64,000 nt of DNA. It comes from Bdellovibrio bacteriovorus HD100. Its GTDB lineage: Bacteria; Bdellovibrionota; Bdellovibrionia; Bdellovibrionales; Bdellovibrionaceae. Each line of letters opens with the position of its first letter. Positions within the stretch are counted from its first letter, which is position 1. The stretch spans positions 992,001 through 1,056,000 of the forward strand of contig NC_005363.1 of the NCBI RefSeq assembly GCF_000196175.1, in the 5' to 3' direction. The notes under the pieces were generated by a model. It was not told the DNA's origin. It made no database searches and saw only the letters and a program-made list of their open reading frames with translations. This document shows, piece by piece, positions 44,156-52,785 of this stretch. The position numbers and the translations under genes were made by a program.

Positions 44156-44788
44156 GTGAAGACTTTTCTATCGTTGATTTTGCCCTTGTTTTTAAGCTCC
44201 ATTGCCACAGCCCAAGACTCCCAGCCCGTGGTCGGCCGTGACGCTGCTGCGAAGTACTTCCAACCGCGTGATACGGCTTCATCTTCTTCGTTCAATACCG
44301 GCGGCGGTCCGTCGGATCATTATCTGGCTTTGCACTTTGGCCGTTACATGGCTTCACAATCCTATGACTGGGGTAAGAACGGCCAAGAGGACGACGTGGG
44401 TAAAAATCAATTCGGGGTCACTTACCGAGTGGGCGAGTGGTACAACTCCATGGATTTGCTGCTAAGAATGGATTATTCCGAATTCGACGTGGGCGGTGAA
44501 ACGCCGAACAAGCTTTCGTTTGTTCCGATGATCACCTTCCCGGATGCGACCTCACGTTTCCCTCTGTATTTTGGAGCCGGTGCCGGATTGGGTGTGTTCT
44601 TTAAACAGGCCTCTGGAAAATCTGCACTGTCCCTGGATTACCAGCTGATCGCCGGCGCTCGATTCTTCAATATCTTTGAAAACACTGGATTCTTCATTGA
44701 AGCTGGTTTAAAAAACCACCTTCTTATTCTGTCCTCGGGGCAGTTCAACGGAACCTTTTTGGCCACTGGCCTGGTGTTTACATTTTGA
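44156..44788 (+). CDS. Outer-membrane beta-barrel-like protein
   Basis: 210 aa from GTG 44156 (GAGG upstream); the signal peptide is VKTFLSLILPLFLSSIATA. The mature part has alternating aromatic/hydrophobic strands (YLALHFGRYMA, FGVTYRVGEW, FPLYFGAGAGLGVFF) and ends in Phe (GLVFTF), the usual terminal residue of outer-membrane barrels. Its stop is overlapped by the next TTG start. Confidence 0.78.
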   Translation: MKTFLSLILPLFLSSIATAQDSQPVVGRDAAAKYFQPRDTASSSSFNTGGGPSDHYLALHFGRYMASQSYDWGKNGQEDDVGKNQFGVTYRVGEWYNSMDLLLRMDYSEFDVGGETPNKLSFVPMITFPDATSRFPLYFGAGAGLGVFFKQASGKSALSLDYQLIAGARFFNIFENTGFFIEAGLKNHLLILSSGQFNGTFLATGLVFTF

Positions 44789-45972
44789 AAATTCACAAGC
44801 ATCTCGTATCTGAAATCGTTACCGCTCTGGATGAAATCTTTGAACAGGGTTTCTATGCTGACAAAGTCATCCAGCGCCATCTGAAGGCCAACTCCCGCTG
44901 GGGTTCCCGCGACCGCCGTTTCTTTGCTGAATCTGTTTACGAAATCGTGCGCTGGGAGCGCCTGCTGTCCCACCTTGCGGATGACAATGATCTTTGGAAA
45001 GTCTGGGGCGCCTACTGGGTGCGCGGCGGGAACGAACTTCCGGACTGGGAAGAGCTTGACGGTCTTGACCCGAAAGAAGTCATCGCCCGTGAAAAGAATG
45101 TTTCATCGTTCGCCATTGCGCAAAGTATTCCGGACTGGATGCACGAACGTGGCACCCTGGAATTGGGCGAAGAGTGGAAGGATGCGATGCGCGCGTTGAA
45201 CAAACCCGCGGAAGTGTTCCTGCGCACCAACACTTTGAAAACCACGCCGGATGAGCTGATCAAAACTTTGGAAAAAGACGGCATCAACGCCACGAAAGTT
45301 TCTCCGGATCTGCCGAACGCTCTGCGCTTGGTGGAGCGTAAAAACGTCTTCATCACCGAATCTTTCAAGCAGGGTCTGTTCGAAGTGCAGGATGCCGCTT
45401 CCCAGATGGTGGCGCCGTTGCTTGGAATTGAGCCCGGTCATCGCGTGATCGACGCGTGTGCGGGGGCCGGTGGCAAGAGTTTGCACATGGCTTCCATGAT
45501 GAAGAACAAGGGCAAGATCATCTCCCTGGATATTCATGATTGGAAATTGAAAGAGCTGAAAGTCCGTGCCCGCCGGGATGGTGTGGACGTGATCGAAACA
45601 CGTTTGATTGATTCCAACAAAGTGATCAAGCGCTTGTACGACACTGCGGACCGCGTGTTGCTGGACGTGCCTTGTTCGGGAATGGGCGTTTTGCGCCGCA
45701 ATCCTGACACCAAATGGAAACTGAGCAACGAAGAGATCGACCGTCTGCATGGTTTGCAGTACGAGATCTTGAGCACCTATTGCAACATGACCAAAAAAGG
45801 CGGGCAGATGGTCTATGCGACCTGCAGCCTTTTGCCGAGTGAAAACGAAAAGCAGATTGAAAAATTCATGGCTGAACACGGGAAGGACTGGACTTTGCTC
45901 AAGCAAATTCACGTTCGTCCGGATAAAGAGGGCTATGATGGCTTCTATGCAGCTTTGCTGAAGCGAAATTAA
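44785..45972 (+). CDS. RNA (cytosine-5-)methyltransferase, RsmB/NOP2 family
   Basis: 395 aa, start TTG 44785 overlapping the upstream stop (TTGA). The N-terminal NusB-like RNA-binding region precedes a SAM-dependent methyltransferase with DACAGAGGKSLHM (SAM loop), DVPCSGMG and the catalytic Cys in YATCSLLPSENE. RsmB itself methylates 16S rRNA C967; this may be RsmB or a paralogue. Coupled to the barrel gene, with no functional link evident. Confidence 0.9.
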   Translation: MKIHKHLVSEIVTALDEIFEQGFYADKVIQRHLKANSRWGSRDRRFFAESVYEIVRWERLLSHLADDNDLWKVWGAYWVRGGNELPDWEELDGLDPKEVIAREKNVSSFAIAQSIPDWMHERGTLELGEEWKDAMRALNKPAEVFLRTNTLKTTPDELIKTLEKDGINATKVSPDLPNALRLVERKNVFITESFKQGLFEVQDAASQMVAPLLGIEPGHRVIDACAGAGGKSLHMASMMKNKGKIISLDIHDWKLKELKVRARRDGVDVIETRLIDSNKVIKRLYDTADRVLLDVPCSGMGVLRRNPDTKWKLSNEEIDRLHGLQYEILSTYCNMTKKGGQMVYATCSLLPSENEKQIEKFMAEHGKDWTLLKQIHVRPDKEGYDGFYAALLKRN

Positions 45973-45984
45973 GAGTCTGCAACT

Positions 45985-46008
45985 GGACCCCGACTGGCCT
46001 CGGGGTCC
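45985..46008 (+). other. Intergenic hairpin without T run
   Basis: GGACCCCGA (45985-45993) pairs with TCGGGGTCC (46000-46008) around CTGGCC, after the methyltransferase stop. No T tract follows, so it may be a Rho-linked 3' end or an mRNA stabiliser. Confidence 0.5.
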
Positions 46009-46034
46009 TAAGCAAACGAGCCGATAAAGATCCT

Positions 46035-46583
46035 GTGAAGAGACTTTTGGTGGCCGCCTTATTGATGTTTTCTGTGAATGCCCATGCCGGTTTTTTGCTG
46101 GAACTGGGTGGCACCTATATGTCCGACAATCTGACCACCGACGAAACCAGAACCTCCGCCAAGTACTTTTACAATCTCGGTCTGTTGTTCAGCCTGAAAA
46201 AACGCATTTGGGGCGGTTGGAACTATTCTGGAATTTCTCACACCGACAAAGACGATGCGACGATCGACTTCACTGCCAGTGACACCGGCCCTTACGTGAA
46301 GTGGCAGTTCGGCCGTCATGAACTCTACAGCCTGAGCATGGCTTACAACATTCTCAGCACTGCCACCTTTGCCAACGGCACGGACCGCGAAAAGTGGACG
46401 GGCACCAGCATGTGGTTTCAGTTCGGGGTCATGCCCGAGTTCAAAGAGGGCTTCCATATTGGGGCGTCTTTGAACTACTACCTGGCAAATTATACAAAGA
46501 AGACCGTGGACGGGACTGAAACCAGCACCTCCAACTCTAAATCCTGGATTTTCCCAATGCTTACGCTCACCAAAGAGTGGTGA
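46035..46583 (+). CDS. Small outer-membrane beta-barrel-like protein
   Basis: 182 aa from GTG 46035. Signal peptide MKRLLVAALLMFSVNAHA. Amphipathic strands with many aromatics (GFLLELGGTYMSD, YFYNLGLLFSL, WGGWNYSGIS) and a C-terminal Trp (LTLTKEW) suggest an eight-strand barrel. The ligand is unknown. Confidence 0.8.
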   Translation: MKRLLVAALLMFSVNAHAGFLLELGGTYMSDNLTTDETRTSAKYFYNLGLLFSLKKRIWGGWNYSGISHTDKDDATIDFTASDTGPYVKWQFGRHELYSLSMAYNILSTATFANGTDREKWTGTSMWFQFGVMPEFKEGFHIGASLNYYLANYTKKTVDGTETSTSNSKSWIFPMLTLTKEW

Positions 46584-46626
46584 CGCCTTGCGAAAGGTTA
46601 AATAGTCAGCATCGGGGCTTTTTCAT

Positions 46627-46655
46627 TTGAAAGCTCGTATTTGCCTTGATATGAC
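46627..46655 (+). promoter_or_regulatory. Sigma-70-type promoter
   Basis: TTGAAA (46627-46632), a 17-nt spacer, and TATGAC (46650-46655), about 25 nt before the start of the abundant-looking secreted protein. Confidence 0.6.
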
Positions 46656-46682
46656 CCCTGCCAACGAAACAAGGGGGTCCAA

Positions 46683-47423
46683 ATGATTCGTTCTATTATC
46701 GCTGCTGCGTTGACACTGGGTATGGCGTCATCCGCATTCGCTACAGACAAAGCTTACTTCGAAATCAAGAGAGTTATCGTTCGCGACGTAACTGCTCAAT
46801 ATCCACAGATGGAAACGTATGCCAAAGGTGCAAACGGTCTTTCTCAGGATTGCAACTCTCAGCGCCCATTGCGCGTGAAATTCACAGGCGAGTCCGCTAT
46901 CGCTAACGACGTGAATCCATTGAATGCTATTGAGTTGATCGTGGATCAAATCATCAACATCGGTAAAAAAATCTTCGCAGTTATCAACGCGGGTAAATCT
47001 GTTGTTAACGTGAAATTGGACACTGCAAACGCTCTTCCTGCTGGTTTGACTTGCTGGTCTGACCTTGCTGGTTGGAACATTCCTCAGTCCAAAGTTTACA
47101 ACGTAACTTATGAAAACGGCTTCGGTATGTCTGTTGTCGATTTCTCTTACCGCGTGACTTACACTGCGGGTGGTTCAGCTGATGGCGTTGGTAAATACAT
47201 CACTAACGCGACCTTCATGCCAGCGAACCTGTCTGTTGCATGGGGCTTCAACTTCGACGCTAACGCGATCATCCCGTCTGTGTTCAACACAGGCTCCAAG
47301 CGTGATCCTGTAGCTGGTATGCAAATGAACATGGAGTGGAAAGTGACTTCTCCAATGGCTCACGAGCAAGCTACTGAGTCTTACTTCGTAAGCGGCGAAA
47401 ACAAGCTGATCGAACTAGAGTAG
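46683..47423 (+). CDS. Abundant-type secreted protein, unknown function
   Basis: 246 aa with a signal peptide (MIRSIIAAALTLGMASSAFA). The mature protein is beta-rich, with two cysteines (QDCNSQ and LTCWSD) and no known motif. Codon use is as biased as in rpsA (many GTT, AAC, GCT), a near-consensus promoter precedes it and a strong terminator follows, together suggesting high expression. AAGGGGG is 5 nt before the ATG. Envelope location is inferred. Confidence 0.85.
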   Translation: MIRSIIAAALTLGMASSAFATDKAYFEIKRVIVRDVTAQYPQMETYAKGANGLSQDCNSQRPLRVKFTGESAIANDVNPLNAIELIVDQIINIGKKIFAVINAGKSVVNVKLDTANALPAGLTCWSDLAGWNIPQSKVYNVTYENGFGMSVVDFSYRVTYTAGGSADGVGKYITNATFMPANLSVAWGFNFDANAIIPSVFNTGSKRDPVAGMQMNMEWKVTSPMAHEQATESYFVSGENKLIELE

Positions 47424-47433
47424 TTTAAATAAA

Positions 47434-47460
47434 AAAAGGCCCGGCAAAACCGGGCCTTTT
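47434..47460. terminator. Bidirectional intrinsic terminator
   Basis: AAAAGGCCCGG (47434-47444) and CCGGGCCTTTT (47450-47460) form an 11-bp stem; a T run on the minus strand is long, on the plus strand four Ts. Confidence 0.93.
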
Positions 47461-47467
47461 GTCTTCT

Positions 47468-48223
47468 CTAGAAGAAGATCTTAAGTCCTGACCTGATCCC
47501 TGTGCGATCGGTGACTGTGTCATCGGCAGCAGCAGGGATTTTTGTTTTCTGGCTCTCCTTGTACCAGTTTCCGAAGATCCGCACGGCTTTAAAGTCTATA
47601 AAAAGCCCGGCTTCGGTGCGATTGCCTTCGACATCTCCCAATTCATCCGTGGAGGTGGGAAGGAAATAGCGGTATTTCCCGTCAATTCCAAAGTACTTGG
47701 TCAAATAAACCTGCAGCGACACCTGTCCAAACTGCTGCGACAGCCTCTGGTCGGCCTCACGCGTGCGCAGCCCGTAGTGCAGGGTCAAAGAGGTGTTCTG
47801 GATCGAATTTCCCAGGACGCGGATGTTCAGCATACCAGTCAGGTCGTTGAACTCCTCTTCGCTGTTGTTTTCATATTCCGCGGTCAGGCCCACGAACTGG
47901 GCATAGGCCGACAGCTCGCCCATGAACGACACATGAGAATCGCTCACGGCCGTGTTGTCGGGGTCCTCGGTTTTGAATGAATTGTAAGAGCCCCCGAGTG
48001 AAAACTCGTAGGGTGATGGTGAATTCACTGACAGCCACATATCCATCATGCGGTTGCGGTTTTTCATTTCGAGCCATTCCGACAGGGACCAGCGGCTGCC
48101 TTCGCGGGCAGTGGCTCGTTTGGTGAAATCAATACCGCTGCCCCAGCGACTGCCGCTCTGGGCGTGAGACAAGCTCGCGGTCAAAATAATGCACAGTAGA
48201 AGTAGAGATGAAAATCTGGACAT
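47468..48223 (-). CDS. Outer-membrane beta-barrel-like protein
   Basis: 251 aa from ATG 48223 (signal peptide MSRFSSLLLLCIILTASLSHA; the open frame upstream is not used). Strand-rich mature part (SGYNSF, YAQFVGLTAEYEN, TLHYGLR, YFGIDGKYRYF) ending in Phe-Phe (GLKIFF), typical of outer-membrane barrels. Convergent with the abundant secreted gene. Confidence 0.78.
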   Translation of the reverse strand: MSRFSSLLLLCIILTASLSHAQSGSRWGSGIDFTKRATAREGSRWSLSEWLEMKNRNRMMDMWLSVNSPSPYEFSLGGSYNSFKTEDPDNTAVSDSHVSFMGELSAYAQFVGLTAEYENNSEEEFNDLTGMLNIRVLGNSIQNTSLTLHYGLRTREADQRLSQQFGQVSLQVYLTKYFGIDGKYRYFLPTSTDELGDVEGNRTEAGLFIDFKAVRIFGNWYKESQKTKIPAAADDTVTDRTGIRSGLKIFF

Positions 48224-48306
48224 ACCCCCATTTTCTCGCTTTATTACCATAAGGTCCAAAAATTCTCTTATCGAGACCGTTGTATGTCTCAAAGAAGGAT
48301 GCGTCT

Positions 48307-49365
48307 GTGGTTCATGATTTCGATCCATTTGCTTTAAGGATTTCCGGAGATTTCGGAATTCGTTGGTACGGCCTGTCTTACATGATGGGTTTCATTTGCG
48401 CCTATATCCTGATCACTTGGTTGGCTAAAAGGCAACGTGCCGGTCTGTCTGTCCAAATGGTCGGCGATTTTATTACTTATGCGGCCATCGGTACTTTGGT
48501 GGGCGGTCGTCTGGGTTACGTGCTTTTCTATGGCCCGGATTTGTTCCTGAAATTCAAATCTGAGTTCCCTTACTGGGGCGTGCTTGCTGTCAACGAAGGC
48601 GGAATGGCCAGCCACGGGGGCATTATCGGGATCGTGATCGCGTGCTTGCTGTATGCGCGCAAGTATTCTGTGAACTCTTTGTACCTGCTGGATCTGGTGG
48701 CGGTGACGGGCCCGATCGGGGTGTTCTTTGGTCGTATTGCCAACTTCATCAATGGTGAGCTTGTCGGACGTCCCTGTGACCCGACCTACCCATTGGCAGT
48801 GAAGTTCCCGCAAGACATCGTTTCCTGGCCGGGCCAGGAGGCTGCGAAACTGACGGAACTTGTTCCGGTGGTGGAAAAAGTCGGCGTGGGTCGTGAACAG
48901 TGGCTGGAGCTTGTTGATAAGTTCCGCTTCGACATGGCAGCCCGTGAACAGCTGTATGCAACTTTGAACAAAGTGATTGAATCCATCCAAGACGGCAACA
49001 CCGCAGCCAAAGAGGCGATCGCGCCATTGTTGACCCCGCGCTATCCATCCCAGCTGTTCGCCGCTTTCGGTGAAGGTCTGCTGATCTTTATGTTCTTGTT
49101 CTTCCTATGGAGAAAACCACGCAAGCCGGGCTTTATCGCGGCTTGTTTCGTGCTGATCTATGCGGTGGTTCGTGTTGTTGATGAACACTTCCGCATGCCA
49201 GATGCACACATCGGCTTCCAGGCTTTGGGTCTGACTCGTGGTCAGTGGCTGAGCCTTGCTATGTTTGTTGTCGGGTTGATCCTGATGGTTGTATGGACTC
49301 GCGCTGCTTCCTTGAAAATCCCGGGATGGCAGAGAGGGCACTCCATTAAGCTAAACCGTAAATAG
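48307..49365 (+). CDS. lgt: Prolipoprotein diacylglyceryl transferase with internal insertion
   Basis: Transfers diacylglycerol to the lipobox cysteine of prolipoproteins, needed for the many lipoproteins here. 352 aa against about 290 in E. coli. GTG 48307 is chosen because AAGAAGGA is 8 nt upstream; the frame extends to 48280. Core motifs are present: GGMASHGGI with its His and GRIANFINGEL. An extra helical segment of about 60 residues lies between the motif region and the last membrane helices (near TELVPVVEKVG through TAAKEAIAP). Confidence 0.93.
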   Translation: MVHDFDPFALRISGDFGIRWYGLSYMMGFICAYILITWLAKRQRAGLSVQMVGDFITYAAIGTLVGGRLGYVLFYGPDLFLKFKSEFPYWGVLAVNEGGMASHGGIIGIVIACLLYARKYSVNSLYLLDLVAVTGPIGVFFGRIANFINGELVGRPCDPTYPLAVKFPQDIVSWPGQEAAKLTELVPVVEKVGVGREQWLELVDKFRFDMAAREQLYATLNKVIESIQDGNTAAKEAIAPLLTPRYPSQLFAAFGEGLLIFMFLFFLWRKPRKPGFIAACFVLIYAVVRVVDEHFRMPDAHIGFQALGLTRGQWLSLAMFVVGLILMVVWTRAASLKIPGWQRGHSIKLNRK

Positions 49366-49390
49366 ATCGCGCCGGTACGCACGGGGGACT

Positions 49391-49545
49391 GGCTGGGGGC
49401 TTTGCAGCCTCCACGCTCGGACAGTCCTCGCGCTCTGGTTGCCTTGTGATAGCCACCTCATGGGTGGCTTTTTTGTTTTCTGATTACTGATGCCGCGCTT
49501 TCTTGGCGCTGCGGAACTCGGTTGGAGGCTGCAAAACCCCCAACC
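49391..49545. repeat. Inverted-repeat element around the lgt terminator
   Basis: Left arm 49391-49413 and right arm 49523-49545 are 23-nt inverted repeats with 21 matches (GGCTGGGGGCTTTGC against its complement). Weaker complementarity continues inward. The lgt terminator sits between the arms. The layout resembles a small non-autonomous mobile element. Confidence 0.6.
49451..49475 (+). terminator. Intrinsic terminator of lgt
   Basis: AGCCACC (49451-49457) and GGTGGCT (49463-49469) around TCATG, followed by six to seven Ts. Confidence 0.88.
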
Positions 49546-49569
49546 ATTCCCCCTCATACCGCCTTATCT

Positions 49570-49653
49570 AAAAGGTACCTGCTTACTTTTGCAGAAGCCC
49601 TGCGTTGGCGGAAAAGGTACCTGCTTACTTTTTCCGAAGCGGTGCGTTTATTT
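49570..49653. repeat. 42-nt tandem repeat, two units
   Basis: AAAAGGTACCTGCTTACTTTT is found at 49570-49590 and again at 49612-49632, exactly 42 nt apart. The second halves (GAAGC..TGCGTT) are also related. No gene is convincing across it. Remaining sequence 49654-49765 holds only the ribosome site AGGAGAA of the next gene. Confidence 0.8.
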
Positions 49654-49765
49654 TGTAGGGGTACAGGACGGCTTGCATGTTGAGGGTGGGGTGGCTGAAC
49701 TCCAAATTTTTTGTTACTGATTTTTTCAAATAAGCGGTAGCCTTTTTCCAACAGGAGAAATCATC

Positions 49766-50383
49766 ATGATCATCAGACTTGCTCTGTCCATGTTGTTGTT
49801 GGGTTGTCTTTCGCTGGGATCGGCTACGGCTTGGGCTTTGGATTTTGACAAAGATACCGGGATGTCGCGAGAGGTTCTGGTGGAGTCTTTGAAAAAGAAC
49901 ACCCGCTTGAATCAAGAGCAGATCGATCAGCTGGTTGTTACTTTGCAAAATCAGTTCAATGTGCAACCGGGGGATAAAATTCCTATCAAGGGTTATTTGT
50001 ATGCCCACGGTATGAATGTCGGTCTGTTTGTGGATCACGATGTGTGGGCTTTTGATGCGGCTTTCCTGGTGCCGGGCACAGATGAAGTGGTGCGTGTTCC
50101 AGGTTTGTATCTTTGTGATTTCAAAAATGGCGGCTTGAAGTTTGAGGTCGCCTACAAGTGGATGTTCAGCTTCATCCCAAGTGGAGTGTCATTGAGCGAA
50201 CTTAACGGCGCGGTCTATGGTCGTGGAGTCGGGGTGGTGGCCGAAGCTTTTCTGGGCCTTGAGGGCTCTTGGTTGCCTGCGCAAAATCGGGTGAATGATC
50301 TGTTTCACGTCGCGGTGAAACTGGGCTTTGGCGGTGGGATGGTGTTCCCGAAAATGGAATTCAAGCTGCGTAATATCCAATAG
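49766..50383 (+). CDS. Secreted protein, unknown function
   Basis: 205 aa, ATG with AGGAGAA 6 nt upstream. Signal peptide MIIRLALSMLLLGCLSL through ATAWA. A short helical N-part (REVLVESLKKNTRLNQEQIDQL seen in part), then a beta-rich domain with Gly-rich strands (VYGRGVGVVAEAFLG, VKLGFGGGMVF). It could be a small envelope beta-barrel or lipocalin-like protein; unclear. Confidence 0.8.
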   Translation: MIIRLALSMLLLGCLSLGSATAWALDFDKDTGMSREVLVESLKKNTRLNQEQIDQLVVTLQNQFNVQPGDKIPIKGYLYAHGMNVGLFVDHDVWAFDAAFLVPGTDEVVRVPGLYLCDFKNGGLKFEVAYKWMFSFIPSGVSLSELNGAVYGRGVGVVAEAFLGLEGSWLPAQNRVNDLFHVAVKLGFGGGMVFPKMEFKLRNIQ

Positions 50384-50415
50384 GCGCTTCTGTTCTGAAA
50401 ATCTGGTCTTGAAAC

Positions 50416-50446
50416 AAAAAACCCGCTCTTTCGAAGCGGGTTTTTT
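50416..50446. terminator. Bidirectional intrinsic terminator
   Basis: AAAAAACCCGCT (50416-50427) and AGCGGGTTTTTT (50435-50446) with a 7-nt loop; T runs on both strands serve the secreted gene and hisS. Confidence 0.93.
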
Positions 50447-50469
50447 GTTTTTAAATCACATCTGAAAAA

Positions 50470-51720
50470 TCAGATCGAAAACGGGTAGGTCTGAAGTTCC
50501 GCACGGGTGATTTCTTTTTGCTCCCCGGTGGTGAAATTCTTCACTGTCACTGTTTTATTAGTCACTTCGTTGCCACCCAAAATCAGAGCATAGTGTGCGC
50601 CCAGTTTGTTGGCTTTTTGCATCTTCTTGCCCATTTTACCGGACAGGAAGTTTTCAGTCTTAAAGCCGCGAACGCGCATTTCGTGAGCGACTTTGACGCT
50701 TTCGTCCTCGCCTTGTTCGTCAGCACCCACCACGGCAATGATCACTTCTTTTTTGGTTGCCAGCTCTTTCGGAGTCAGGTCGGCCAAGCGGTCAATGCCG
50801 GCAGCCCAGCCCACGCCCGGAGTTTTTGGTCCACCCATGGTTTCAATCAGGCCATCATAACGACCGCCCGCAAGCACAGTGCCTTGCGCGCCCAGTTTGG
50901 TGGTCGTGAATTCGAAGACCGTGTGGCAATAATAATCAAGTCCACGAACCAGATGATCATTAATCTTGTAAGGGATTCCCAGCTTTTCGATGCCCGCGAT
51001 GACCTTCTTGAAGAAGTCCTGGGAAGTCTGATTCAAGGATTGTTCAAGTTTTGGTGCGTTGGCATTCAGCTTTTTGTCGCCTTCGTCTTTGGAATCCAGA
51101 ATACGCAGCGGATTTTTCTCCAGACGCATTTTGCTGTCTTCAGAAAGCTGATCCTTATGGGCTGTGAAGTAATTCACCAAAGTATCGCGGTAAGCCGCAC
51201 GGCTTTCCGCGTCGCCCAGTGTGTTGATTTCCAAAGTGCAGTCGTCAGAGATGCCGATTTTTTTCAGCAGATCCCACGCCAAAGAGATCGTTTCCACGTC
51301 GGCCAAAGGGGACTCATAACCTAAACACTCTGCGCCCAATTGGTAAAATTGGCGATATCGTCCTTTTTGTGGTCGCTCATAACGAAACATCGGGCCGGAA
51401 TAATAGAACTTCAGTGGAAGATTCTGCATCATGCCTTCTGAAATAAAAGCACGAGCCACACCCGCAGTGCCCTCGGGTCTGAGCGTCAGACTTTCGCCTC
51501 CACGATCTGTAAAATCATAAGTCTCTTTATTCACAACGTCGGAAGTTTCACCCAAAGTGCGGTGAAAAACGTCAGAAAACTCGAAAATAGGGGTTTCGAT
51601 CTCTCCGTATCCGTACAAAAGTGCCTTTTCATAGGCTGATTCTTCGACAAAACGGAAAAGAATGCTGTCTTCAGGAAGCAGGTCTCGAGTGCCGCGGACG
51701 CGTTGAATTTTATTGCTCAT
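50470..51720 (-). CDS. hisS: Histidyl-tRNA synthetase
   Basis: 416 aa, class II synthetase. Motif 2 [19 protein letters not shown] (in part), histidine-specific [14 protein letters not shown] and motif 3 AAGIDRL are intact, with the C-terminal anticodon-binding domain from about 325. The frame extends upstream, but [18 protein letters not shown] at 51720 is the family start. Monocistronic, divergent from the zinc-type operon. Confidence 0.97.
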
Positions 51721-51820
51721 GGAATTGGCCCTTTTTTGACTACAAAACATCGTTATATCAGAGGCACGGGCGGTGCGCAAAGCTATTGCTTTTAAAGAGG
51801 GGAGCGTCTTTAATGGAATT

Positions 51821-52270
51821 ATGAAGAAGTGGGTATTAGCAGGAGCGTTCATTCTGGTGGCTGTTACAGCTGCCGTCATCTATCAGTTCGCCGGATCCGG
51901 TGGCGCCGCATTGAATGGTGTCGAGGTCGACTGGCGATTGTTGGGTGAGATGGACTATGTGACTGGCAACTCGTCTTCAGAGCTGAAAGCGCTGGACGGG
52001 AAGACTGTCAAGATTCCGGGCTTCATGGTGCCCCTTGAAGACGATCAGCGCGAAGTGGTGGAGTTCCTTTTGGTGCCAAGCCCGCAGGCTTGCATCCACG
52101 TTCCACCGCCGCCGCCGAATCAAATGGTGTACGTTAAGATGAAACGCGGAACTGATGCGGCGGTAGGGCCGATCTGGGTCCACGGAACTTTGAATCTAGT
52201 GACTAAGAAGTCTATGTACGGGGATGCCTCGTTCGAATTGATCGGAGAGGCGATCGAACCTTACAAATAA
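51821..52270 (+). CDS. DUF3299-family membrane-anchored periplasmic protein
   Basis: 149 aa from ATG 51821 (in-frame GTG at 51773 is a weaker alternative). An N-terminal membrane helix ([19 protein letters not shown]), then a compact domain with GFMVPLEDD and the Pro-rich [13 protein letters not shown], which is diagnostic of DUF3299. In Vibrio a DUF3299 protein is, as I recall, part of the Zrg zinc system, and here too it precedes a ZrgA-like gene. Confidence 0.85.
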
Positions 52271-52287
52271 CTTTCAAGGAGGTCTTT

Positions 52288-52785
52288 ATGTTGAAAGTTC
52301 TTCTGTTTTCCCTGATGGCCATGGCGCATTCCGATCACAGCGCGCACAATCAAAGTGCCCACGTTCATGGCGCTGGCAAAGTCAGTCTGGCCTTTGATGG
52401 CAAAAAAGGAAAATTGGAGTTCCATGCTCCGGCGGAATCCATCTATGGATTTGAACACGCGGCCAAATCCAAAAAGGACAAGCAGAAAAAAGAAGCAGCT
52501 TTGTCCAAGCTTGGCGAAAAAATATCCGAGATGGTGGTTTTGGATCCTGCTTTGAAGTGTGAAATCAAACTGGACATGTACGAAGTCATCGAAAAGAAAA
52601 ACCATTCCGACGTCGAAGGGGAGTTCAATATCTCCTGTGAAGCGCCGGTGGCAGGCAGTACCATCACGTTCAGTTTCCAGAAAGTCTTCCCGCGCCTGAA
52701 AAAGGTGCAGGTCGAAGTGCTGGCCGACCAGGTGCAAAAGTCCCTGGAGGTTGGCAAGAACGGAGAAACTCTTGAGCTCAAGTGA
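52288..52785 (+). CDS. ZrgA-like (DUF2796) periplasmic zinc-binding protein
   Basis: 165 aa with a short signal peptide and a His-rich start (MAHSDHSAHNQSAHVHGAGK) that suits zinc binding, then a beta-sandwich-like body (LAFDGKKGKLEF) with an acidic/basic helix and two cysteines (KCEIK and ISCEAP). Matches DUF2796/ZrgA, a zinc-uptake component. AAGGAGG precedes the ATG. It overlaps the ATPase start by 14 nt. Confidence 0.82.
   Translation: MLKVLLFSLMAMAHSDHSAHNQSAHVHGAGKVSLAFDGKKGKLEFHAPAESIYGFEHAAKSKKDKQKKEAALSKLGEKISEMVVLDPALKCEIKLDMYEVIEKKNHSDVEGEFNISCEAPVAGSTITFSFQKVFPRLKKVQVEVLADQVQKSLEVGKNGETLELK

Noticed and set aside
49490..49720. 76-codon open frame across the repeats after lgt
   Set aside because: It reads through the inverted and tandem repeats, with repeated KGTCLLF pieces that arise from the DNA repeat itself. 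No ribosome site.
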